Assembly (NCBI GenBank): GCA_900548515.1
Contig: URKU01000094.1
Coordinates: 1-7,366, forward strand
DNA: 7,366 nucleotides
Direction: 5' to 3'
Source of the DNA: an uncultured Collinsella sp.
GTDB lineage: Bacteria; Actinomycetota; Coriobacteriia; Coriobacteriales; Coriobacteriaceae
Shown here: one piece after another, positions 1-5,919 of the stretch
Layout: each line of letters starts with the position of its first letter
Numbering within the stretch: position 1 is the first letter of the stretch
Made by a program: the position numbers and the translations under genes
Notes under the pieces: model-generated
Told to the model about the DNA's origin: nothing
The model's database searches: none
The model's input: only the letters and a program-made list of their open reading frames with translations

Positions 1-52
1 AAGATATGGCACCGTGGGGACACATGTATGTCAATCCTGGTCTAACAGAGCC

Positions 53-123
53 TTAAAAAATCATTTTGGTGACGCGCGCGACGGAAGACCAGCCTTTTTT
101 GGGACGAGAAAATGATTTTTTAA
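53..123 (-). terminator. 15-bp inverted repeat, candidate terminator of the ROK kinase gene
   Basis: A perfect 15-bp inverted repeat is present: TTAAAAAATCATTTT at 53-67 and AAAATGATTTTTTAA at 109-123, separated by 41 bp. Read on the minus strand, it lies 33 bp after the kinase stop codon and ends in a run of six T, as an intrinsic terminator would. Against that reading, the stem is AT-rich and the loop long, and the same T-run pattern exists in the other direction, so it could be bidirectional or simply a repeat. The rest of 1-155 shows no gene that I can support. Confidence 0.42.
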
Positions 124-155
124 TCCCTGTCCCAGAAAAATCATCGCCAGAGTAG

Positions 156-1070
156 TTATTCGCAAAGGCGCATAGCCTCCTGCACGGCGCCGTATAGGTT
201 AGCGTCGTTGCCCAGCTCTGCCGCCTTGACCTGCGGTACAGGGATGCCGGCGAGAATGCCCTCATAGCCCTCAAGCGCCGCGGGCATCTGGTCGCAAAGC
301 GCGTCGATAAGTTCGGGGTGGCACGAAATGCCGCCCGCAATCACAAACACCTCGGGGTCGAGCACCGCCTGTAGGTTTACGAGCATGGCGTCGAACGTGC
401 GCGCATAGCGGTCAAGCGCGCGCTTCGCCGCCTCATCGCCAGCCTCAACCCACTCAAAAACGCAGCGGCCGTCCACCGTGCCATCGGCAGGTAAGTCCTT
501 CTCGGCCACGACGAGATCGCGCAGCGCACGCCAGCCGCCTGTGCTCGAAAACATTCTGTCCCCGGACGCCGGCTGCCTCACGTCGTTGCGCAGAAAGCTA
601 AACTCACCTGCAAAGCCATGTGCGCCGCGAAGCACGCGGCCATCGATAACGATGCCGCCGCCGATGCCGGTGCCGATAGCGAGCACGACGCCAGTGCGGC
701 ATCCGCGAAGGGCGCCCGCTGCGTACTCGCCGAGCGCGCAGCATTTTCCGTCGTTGTTGACCGCCACCGGCATGTCAAACCGCTCGCGCAGCAACTTTCC
801 CAGCGGACAGCCGTCCATGTAGGTAAGCGCGCCGCCGCGATGGATGGTGCCGTCCGCGTCATCCTCATAGATGCCGCCGGGTGCACTCACGCCCACGGCG
901 GACACGCGATCGCGATACGGCTCGATAAGACCGGTCAGGGCCTCGACCGCTTCGTCTGCCGTAGCAAAATCGGTCGGCAGGCTGCCGCGCTCGCGGATGG
1001 AAAAATCCTCGCCCAGCACGGCCCACTTAACTGCCGTGCCGCCCACGTCGATGCCAAAATACTCTTTCAT
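156..1070 (-). CDS. ROK-family sugar kinase (zinc-motif-less)
   Basis: This 304-residue protein belongs to the ROK family of cytoplasmic ATP-dependent sugar kinases (glucokinase, fructokinase, beta-glucoside kinase, N-acetylhexosamine kinases). The N-terminal phosphate-binding motif DVGGT is at 8-12. A substrate/catalytic segment NND(107)GK is at 105-109, with Asp107 as the expected catalytic base. The glycine-rich AIGTGIGGG is at 131-139, GAHGFAGEF at 149-157, and the C-terminal adenosine motif IAGGIS at 244-249. The usual ROK zinc-binding CxCGxxGCxE motif and its partner His after GE are absent; the segment after GEF reads SFLRNDVRQPASG. The ATG at 1070 was chosen over the in-frame ATG at 1127 because GGAGG stands 4 nt before it and the IDVGG core begins at once. 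Length is normal for the family. The phosphorylated sugar cannot be told from sequence. It is separated from the upstream nucleoside operon by a terminator, so it is probably its own transcription unit. Confidence 0.9.
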   Translation of the reverse strand: MKEYFGIDVGGTAVKWAVLGEDFSIRERGSLPTDFATADEAVEALTGLIEPYRDRVSAVGVSAPGGIYEDDADGTIHRGGALTYMDGCPLGKLLRERFDMPVAVNNDGKCCALGEYAAGALRGCRTGVVLAIGTGIGGGIVIDGRVLRGAHGFAGEFSFLRNDVRQPASGDRMFSSTGGWRALRDLVVAEKDLPADGTVDGRCVFEWVEAGDEAAKRALDRYARTFDAMLVNLQAVLDPEVFVIAGGISCHPELIDALCDQMPAALEGYEGILAGIPVPQVKAAELGNDANLYGAVQEAMRLCE

Positions 1071-1074
1071 GCTG

Positions 1075-1079
1075 CCTCC
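1075..1079 (-). promoter_or_regulatory. Shine-Dalgarno of the ROK kinase gene
   Basis: On the minus strand GGAGG lies 4 nt before the ATG at 1070-1068. It decides the start: the alternative ATG at 1127-1125, 19 codons upstream, has no such sequence before it. Confidence 0.75.
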
Positions 1080-1087
1080 GCTTCTGC

Positions 1088-1107
1088 GCCGATACGTCAA
1101 TATCGGC
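1088..1107 (-). promoter_or_regulatory. Stem-loop in the leader of the ROK kinase mRNA
   Basis: The arms GCCGATA (1088-1094) and TATCGGC (1101-1107) are perfect 7-bp complements around a 6-nt loop. The structure sits about 8 nt upstream of the Shine-Dalgarno and 17 nt before the start codon. It could be an operator read as DNA or an RNA hairpin affecting translation; nothing in the sequence decides between these. Confidence 0.4.
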
Positions 1108-1178
1108 AGACCATCCCGTCCATGCAAACACAGAGAATTCCAGACAAGGCCAAGTATTTGGTTAACGGTCGCTTTTAG

Positions 1179-1207
1179 ACTATAAACGGAGTTTAATCTG
1201 TTTACAG
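1179..1207 (-). promoter_or_regulatory. Candidate promoter with two overlapping dyads, ROK kinase
   Basis: On the minus strand a possible -35 TGTAAA (1206-1201) and -10 TATAGT (1184-1179) are separated by 16 bp, about 110-135 bp before the kinase start, in an AT-rich stretch. Two dyads overlap it: CTGTTTACAG at 1198-1207 covers the -35, and TAAAC-GGA-GTTTA at 1183-1195 covers the spacer and -10. Such placement is what repressor operators look like, but no regulator gene is nearby and the promoter match is moderate. Confidence 0.35.
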
Positions 1208-1285
1208 CAGCTAGTTCTATAAATTACGCAATTATGCACTCATTTGGAACGATGCAATTTATCTTTTTTAGCCCCCAAGGTAGCT

Positions 1286-1322
1286 AAAAAGCCCCGTCCC
1301 AAATTAGCTACTTGAGACGGGG
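1286..1322 (-). terminator. Intrinsic terminator of the rbsK-nucleoside hydrolase operon
   Basis: On the minus strand CCCCGTC (1322-1316) pairs with GACGGGG (1298-1292). The stem extends inward by one G-T wobble and three Watson-Crick pairs (CAA/TTG) to an 8-9 nt loop, and is followed directly by CTTTTT (1291-1286). It lies 12 bp past the nucleoside hydrolase stop codon. This is a textbook rho-independent terminator and separates the operon from the ROK kinase gene. Confidence 0.88.
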
Positions 1323-1334
1323 TGTAGGAAGCAC

Positions 1335-2309
1335 TTAGCCCAGGACGCGGGCCATGCGCGTCTTAAACTCCGCGAGGAAACGTGGGGCGTCCACGGTGAG
1401 CGCCACGAGCGCGCTCTTGTCGGGGTCGGCCACACGGCGCTCATCGCAGATGGTGCGGCCGCGGTACTCGCCCAGCAAGTCAACGCGCAGGTTACAGCCG
1501 AGCGCACCCACGAGCGTGGGATCAATCGCCACGGCAACCGCCAGCGGATCGTGCAGCGCGCAGCCGCCCAGGTAGGGCGCGTTCATTTCGTACGAACCGA
1601 TATAGTGCTCGACCATGCTCGCAAACGCGCAGCCAGCCATAGTGCCCGAGCCCGTCCAGCCGGCAACGTCGCGGCGCGTGAGCACCACGCGATGCGTCAC
1701 ATCCAGGCCCACCATGGTGAGCTTGCGGCCCGAGCGCAGCACGGCATCGGCCGCCTCGGGATCGCTTGCCATGTTGGCCTCGGCGCCCGCACTCACGTTT
1801 CCGGGCACGGTCAGGGCGCCGCCCATCACGACCACGCGACCGATAGACATCATCGCCGCCGCATCGCGCTCCAAGGCAAGTGCCAGGTTGGAGAGCGGAC
1901 CGGTCGCCACGTAGATCAGATCGGAGCCATAGGTGCGCGCGGCATCGATCAGATAATCGACCGCCGCGTTGCCATCAGCCGACGTCGCCCCCACCGGCTC
2001 GTACGGCGACGCGGGCACGCTCGCCCCGCCAATGCCGTTCTTGCCGTGGATGAGCGTGGTGGACGCCGGCGGTGTATAGGGCTCAGTCGCCTTAATGGGA
2101 CGATCGGCGCCCAGGTACACCGGAATCTCGGGGCGACCCAGCAGATCGAGCACTGCCAGGCAGTTGTGCGCCGATTGCTCGACGCGCACGTTGCCAAAGC
2201 ACGTGGTGATGCCGACGAGCTCCACCTCGGGGCTCGCGATGGCATAGGCAAGCGCCATCGCATCATCCACACCCATATCCAGATCAAGGATCAGCTTCTT
2301 GGTTGCCAT
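1335..2309 (-). CDS. Inosine-uridine preferring nucleoside hydrolase family protein
   Basis: This 324-residue protein is of the inosine/uridine-preferring nucleoside hydrolase family, which cleaves the N-glycosidic bond of ribonucleosides to give free ribose and a base in the cytoplasm. The Asp cluster that binds Ca2+ and activates water is at the N-terminus: D9-L-D11-M-G-V-D15-D16. Other family marks are ATGPLSNLA (135-143), VMGGA (161-165), the ribose-binding N171...AEAN (176-179), LDVTH (202-206), and the C-terminal H253-D254 in ALHDPLAV, where the His is the proposed leaving-group acid and the Asp a calcium ligand. All key residues are present and the length is normal. The base preference cannot be assigned from sequence. 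Start ATG at 2309 is 4 bp after the ribokinase stop; its Shine-Dalgarno GGAG (2320-2317) is embedded in the last codons of ribokinase, with 7 nt spacing, so translation is probably coupled. With ribokinase it makes a nucleoside-to-ribose-5-phosphate route. Confidence 0.94.
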   Translation of the reverse strand: MATKKLILDLDMGVDDAMALAYAIASPEVELVGITTCFGNVRVEQSAHNCLAVLDLLGRPEIPVYLGADRPIKATEPYTPPASTTLIHGKNGIGGASVPASPYEPVGATSADGNAAVDYLIDAARTYGSDLIYVATGPLSNLALALERDAAAMMSIGRVVVMGGALTVPGNVSAGAEANMASDPEAADAVLRSGRKLTMVGLDVTHRVVLTRRDVAGWTGSGTMAGCAFASMVEHYIGSYEMNAPYLGGCALHDPLAVAVAIDPTLVGALGCNLRVDLLGEYRGRTICDERRVADPDKSALVALTVDAPRFLAEFKTRMARVLG

Positions 2310-2313
2310 TGTT

Positions 2314-3309
2314 CTACTCCGCTTCTCCGTCTACATCCAAACCGTCTAAACCAAACTTGTGCTCGACTTCCGCACGCGTGGGAATTGATTGCTGAGCGCC
2401 CAGGCGCGACACCGTCACCGCCGAGGCGCGAGCGCCCGCCGCCATGCACTCAAAGAGCGGCAGGCCCTCCAGACGAGCTGCCGCCAACGCGCCGATAAAC
2501 GTATCGCCCGCGGCCGTCGTATCGACCACCGCGCTCGAAAGCGCCGGCATGCGCAGCGGCTCACCGCCATCGCCGAGCGTAACCGAGCCGGCGCCGCCCA
2601 ACGTGATGACCGCAGCCCCGGCGCCCTTGTCGAGCAGCGCATTGAGCGCGGCGACGCAACTCGCATCATCCGTAGGCAGAACGCCCGTCAGCACCTGGCA
2701 CTCGGTCTCGTTGGGGCAGACCAGGTCGACCGCTGGCCACGCTCCTGCCGGCAGGTCGCAGGCGGGCGCCGGGTTAAAGATCGTATAGAACCCCAGCTCG
2801 TGAGCGCAAGAGAGTGCCGCGGCCGTTGCCGCAAGGTCACATTCGCCCTGGGCGATAAAGACGCTTCCGGCAGCCGGGGCAATCTCGCTGGCATCGCCGT
2901 CGAGCTCGTCGGCCACCAAGCGCCTCAGTGCGCGGGCAACGTCCTCGCCCGCAAGCGCATGGTTGGCGCCCGGCGACAGCACGATGCGGTTGTCGCTCTC
3001 GCAGCGAATGATAGTCGCGGTACCGGTCTCCACGTCATCGCGACGCGCCACAAACTCAACGCCCACGCCGGCATCCTGGAGCCCTGCCACGAGCGCATCG
3101 CCAAAGGTATCGCGCCCAACAGCGCCGATCATGCACGTGCGCGCACCCATGCGCGCAGCGGCAACGGCCTGATTGGCTCCCTTACCGCCGGCGTTGGTGA
3201 TAAAACCGCTGCCATCGACCGTCTCGCCCGCGCGCGGCATGCGCTCGCACGCCACCGAAAGGTCCATGTTCATGCTGCCGAACACCGCAACGATACTGTG
3301 ATCCGCCAT
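2314..3309 (-). CDS. rbsK: Ribokinase (PfkB family)
   Basis: This 331-residue cytoplasmic kinase phosphorylates D-ribose to ribose 5-phosphate with ATP. Ribokinase-type motifs in order: GSMNMD (11-16) for sugar binding, PfkB signature 1 around NAGGKGANQAVAAARMG (39-55), FNPAP (178-182), PNETE (199-203), ITLGGAGS (235-242) at the ATP site, and DTTAAGDTF (263-271), whose Asp269 is the expected catalytic base; the DTTAAGDTF wording is that of true ribokinases. It is slightly longer than the roughly 310-residue enteric enzyme, with extra residues around 133-150. The ATG at 3309 was chosen over an in-frame ATG at 3438 because AGGAGG lies 5 nt ahead and the PfkB fold starts immediately. It is the first gene of a two-gene operon with nucleoside hydrolase, so its ribose probably comes from nucleosides; no ribose transporter is visible in this window. 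Confidence 0.95.
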   Translation of the reverse strand: MADHSIVAVFGSMNMDLSVACERMPRAGETVDGSGFITNAGGKGANQAVAAARMGARTCMIGAVGRDTFGDALVAGLQDAGVGVEFVARRDDVETGTATIIRCESDNRIVLSPGANHALAGEDVARALRRLVADELDGDASEIAPAAGSVFIAQGECDLAATAAALSCAHELGFYTIFNPAPACDLPAGAWPAVDLVCPNETECQVLTGVLPTDDASCVAALNALLDKGAGAAVITLGGAGSVTLGDGGEPLRMPALSSAVVDTTAAGDTFIGALAAARLEGLPLFECMAAGARASAVTVSRLGAQQSIPTRAEVEHKFGLDGLDVDGEAE

Positions 3310-3314
3310 GGAAA

Positions 3315-3320
3315 CCTCCT
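3315..3320 (-). promoter_or_regulatory. Strong Shine-Dalgarno of rbsK
   Basis: A full AGGAGG on the minus strand, 5 nt before the ATG at 3309, fixes the ribokinase start and excludes the 43-residue upstream extension. Confidence 0.8.
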
Positions 3321-3373
3321 CGCCTTCAGGCTTTGCGCCCACCGTCGACCAACGATTGTGCACTCTCGCACCC

Positions 3374-3403
3374 CCTATAACTTTAGTCCACTTTGATGTG
3401 GAC
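3374..3403 (-). promoter_or_regulatory. Candidate rbsK operon promoter with operator-like dyad
   Basis: On the minus strand TCCACA (3402-3397) and TATAGG (3379-3374) are 17 bp apart, a fair but imperfect sigma-70-type match about 65 bp before the rbsK start. An 18-bp dyad, GTCCAC-TTTGAT-GTGGAC (3386-3403, plus-strand reading), with perfect 6-bp arms covers the -35 and half the spacer. That is a position where a repressor would block RNA polymerase. The regulator is not identifiable here. Confidence 0.42.
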
Positions 3404-3413
3404 GCGCGCTTGA

Positions 3414-3457
3414 GCTTGCGCCAGCAGCAAGCATTCACAGGGGCAGGCAGCTACAAT
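3414..3457 (+). promoter_or_regulatory. Candidate promoter and dyad for the acyltransferase gene
   Basis: TACAAT at 3452-3457 is a good -10 hexamer 39 bp before the acyltransferase start. No convincing -35 is placed 16-18 bp upstream. A dyad GCTTGC-N7-GCAAGC (3414-3432) lies just upstream and might bind an activator or be incidental. Confidence 0.35.
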
Positions 3458-3496
3458 GAATACGTGCTGATTATTCTCGTCATTGGATGATGTTTT

Positions 3497-5713
3497 ATGG
3501 AACAATTCTCGCAATCGGGCTCGCGCGGTCGACGCCGCACGGGCAACGAGCCGGCGCCGCACGAACGCGTGAAGGGCGAGCGCCGTGCCAACGAGCCGCG
3601 ACGCACCGCAAGCCCCCATCGCGCTTCTGCCAACAACGCGGGCCGCGCCAACACTCCCGCCGCGGAGCAGACGCCTGCTCGCCCCAAGTCCCGCTACATC
3701 CCTGCGCTCGACGGCCTGCGCACGCTTGCCGTCGTCGCGGTGGTGCTCTATCACCTCAACCTCACGTGGGCTCAGGGCGGCCTGCTTGGCGTCACGATCT
3801 TCTTTGTGCTTTCGGGCTATCTGATCACGCGCTTGCTGCTCAACGAAGTCGCTAAGACCGGCCGCATCGACCTTAAGAGCTTCTGGATTCGCCGCATCCG
3901 TCGCCTGGTCCCCGCCGTGGTAACGGTAGTGTTCGTGACCTGCGCGCTGTGCACCATCTTTAACCACGTGATGCTCACCAAGATGCGTCCCGACGTTCTG
4001 CCGTCGCTGCTGTTCTTTAACAACTGGTGGCAGATTGCCCAAAACGTCTCGTACTTCAACGCCCTGGGCGACCCCTCGCCGCTTACGCACTTTTGGTCGC
4101 TCGCCATCGAGGAACAGTTCTACCTGGTTTGGCCCCCGCTGCTGCTCGCTATGGTATCCATGCACATGAGCAAGCCCAACACGCGCCGCATGGTTCTGGG
4201 CCTGGCTGCTGTCTCCGCCATCGCCATGATGCTGCTCTATAACCCCGCCGCCGACCCCAGCCGCGTGTACTACGGCACCGACACCCGCGTGTTCTCGCTG
4301 CTGCTGGGCGCCTGGATGGCCTTTATCCCCGATCGCGACCTGGCGCCGGTGCGTCTCGCTCGTCGTTTGGGGCTCAATCGCCTGGCTGGCGCCGCCAAGC
4401 ACGGCAAGAACGCCGAGGGCAAGCCTGGCGAGAAGGCCGACGAATCAGCCAAGACCGCCCCGGCACAGCCGAGCGCCCTCGTACGCTTTTGGTCCTCGCC
4501 CGCATCCATCGATGTGTTGGGTGTCGTGGGCCTGGCTGGCCTTGCCGCCATGGTCGCGCTCACCAACGGCTACACAGCGTTCCAGTATCGCGGCGGCACG
4601 CTGTTATGCTCCATCCTCACGCTCATGGTCATCGCGGCCTGCGTGCAGCCCCAGGGAATGGTTGCCCGCGCGCTGTCCGCCGAGCCGCTCGTGTGGGTTG
4701 GCAAGCGCTCGTACAGTATCTACCTGTGGCACTATCCGCTGCTGTTGCTCATGAACCCGGTCGCCAACATCAACGATACGCCCTGGTGGCAGTACATCTT
4801 GCAGGTACTTGTGGTAGTTGCCGTAGCCGAGTGCTCTTATCGCTTTATCGAAACGCCGTTTAGGAAGGGCGCCTTCGGCCGCACCGTCACCGAATTCCGC
4901 AATGGCACCACCACACCCGCCAACTGGGCACGCGCGCACGTCCCTGTCTGCGCAGCCTGCGCTGTCGTGTTGGTCGTCGCACTGGGCGGCCTGATCTTTG
5001 TGCCCGAGACGTCTGCGCTGAGCGGCGAGGGCGCCGAAGTTCTGAACAAGGAAGCCAAGAACACCGCGCCCACCGACCAGCAGGCGGCCGACGACACCGA
5101 CAAGGACAACGACGGCTTCCCCGATGGCTCCTACGATCTGCTTATGATCGGCGACTCTGTGTCGCTGCGTGCCGTAGACACCTTTGACGGCGTGTTCCCG
5201 CACAGCCATATCGATGCCGAAAAGGGCCGCCAGTTTGATGCGGGGCGCGCGACATTTGAGGGCTATATCCAGCAGAACCTTGCCGGCAAAATCGTGGTCT
5301 TTGCCCTGGGCACCAACGGCTTGGTGACCGACGACCAGATCGATGCCATCATGTCCCATGCCGGAGACAAGCGCATCGTGGTGTTTGTAAACACGCGCAG
5401 CCCGCAGCCGTGGGTTGGTTCGACCAACCAGGCCATTGCCAACGCTGCCACGCGCTACAAGAACGTGCGCGTTGTCGACTGGTACGGATACAGCGCTAAC
5501 CGAAATGACCTGTTCGACGGCGATGGCACGCATCTATCGACCACCGGCGTGACCGAGTATCTCAACTTGATCCACGACGCGGTCAAGAAGGACCTGCCCG
5601 TGCACCCCGAGGACCACGTCAACGACCCGCAGCCGGCAGCGGTCAAGTCTGCCACCGACGCACTCGTCAACGCGCTCGCTCTCAAGCCGCACAAGCTGGG
5701 CACCGACAAGTAA
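3497..5713 (+). CDS. OatA-like membrane acyltransferase with C-terminal SGNH domain
   Basis: This 738-residue integral membrane protein has the two-part architecture of peptidoglycan or surface-polysaccharide O-acetyltransferases (OatA/OafA type). Residues 1-65 form a very basic, Arg-rich, probably disordered cytoplasmic tail. The acyltransferase-3 domain runs from about 66 to 502 with some ten or eleven hydrophobic helices: LDGLR (71-75), YH86 (likely catalytic His), SGYLITR (106-112), the Arg motif IRRIRR (131-136) and WSLAIEEQFYLVWP (200-213). A charged Lys/Ala/Gly-rich insert, about 283-330, interrupts it. After the last helix (about 482-502) comes an acidic linker with D-T-D-K-D-N-D-G-F-P-D (533-543). 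The outer SGNH-like domain follows: GDS (552-554, nucleophile Ser554), GRQ (577-579), GTNG (605-608, oxyanion Asn607) and DGTH (676-679, with Asp676 and His679). All SGNH catalytic blocks are intact. In OatA the membrane part passes acetyl groups outward and the SGNH part places them on MurNAc C6 hydroxyls. The actual acceptor here is inferred, not shown. Start ATG is preceded by GGATGA at 6 nt. Monocistronic, divergent from rbsK. Confidence 0.9.
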   Translation: MEQFSQSGSRGRRRTGNEPAPHERVKGERRANEPRRTASPHRASANNAGRANTPAAEQTPARPKSRYIPALDGLRTLAVVAVVLYHLNLTWAQGGLLGVTIFFVLSGYLITRLLLNEVAKTGRIDLKSFWIRRIRRLVPAVVTVVFVTCALCTIFNHVMLTKMRPDVLPSLLFFNNWWQIAQNVSYFNALGDPSPLTHFWSLAIEEQFYLVWPPLLLAMVSMHMSKPNTRRMVLGLAAVSAIAMMLLYNPAADPSRVYYGTDTRVFSLLLGAWMAFIPDRDLAPVRLARRLGLNRLAGAAKHGKNAEGKPGEKADESAKTAPAQPSALVRFWSSPASIDVLGVVGLAGLAAMVALTNGYTAFQYRGGTLLCSILTLMVIAACVQPQGMVARALSAEPLVWVGKRSYSIYLWHYPLLLLMNPVANINDTPWWQYILQVLVVVAVAECSYRFIETPFRKGAFGRTVTEFRNGTTTPANWARAHVPVCAACAVVLVVALGGLIFVPETSALSGEGAEVLNKEAKNTAPTDQQAADDTDKDNDGFPDGSYDLLMIGDSVSLRAVDTFDGVFPHSHIDAEKGRQFDAGRATFEGYIQQNLAGKIVVFALGTNGLVTDDQIDAIMSHAGDKRIVVFVNTRSPQPWVGSTNQAIANAATRYKNVRVVDWYGYSANRNDLFDGDGTHLSTTGVTEYLNLIHDAVKKDLPVHPEDHVNDPQPAAVKSATDALVNALALKPHKLGTDK

Positions 5714-5736
5714 CCTGCAGCGCAAACTTCCCACAT

Positions 5737-5774
5737 CCGGAGGGGGTGTCTGCCACGGCAGACACCCCCTCCGG
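5737..5774 (+). terminator. Long perfect hairpin after the acyltransferase gene
   Basis: CCGGAGGGGGTGTCTGCC (5737-5754) and GGCAGACACCCCCTCCGG (5757-5774) are perfect 18-bp complements around a 2-nt centre, beginning 23 bp past the acyltransferase stop. The hairpin is very GC-rich and well placed to end that transcript, but no U-run follows on either strand. Termination may depend on the stem alone, or the structure may instead protect the mRNA 3' end. Confidence 0.55.
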
Positions 5775-5919
5775 CAGTTAGGGACACTCCTGGCGCAGCC
5801 AATGAAGACCTCTACGGATGAATTCCAGGCCGCTCCGTCGCTCCAGACATCGTTTCCGCGCCTCGTGCCTGCCCCAAACAATCAAAACAAGCCCTTTTCG
5901 CCGCACCCTCAAAGGTCTG

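Noticed and set aside
618..1178. Long plus-strand ORF opposite the ROK kinase
   Set aside because: It is antisense to a well-supported kinase in a GC-rich genome, where such shadow frames are common; its protein has no recognisable motif.
1551..2498. 315-codon plus-strand ORF across nucleoside hydrolase and ribokinase
   Set aside because: It is His/Arg/Ala-rich shadow coding spanning the junction of two clear minus-strand genes.
3383..4402. 339-codon minus-strand ORF overlapping the acyltransferase start
   Set aside because: It is Gln/His/Arg-rich shadow coding that covers the divergent promoter region and conserved acyltransferase motifs on the other strand.
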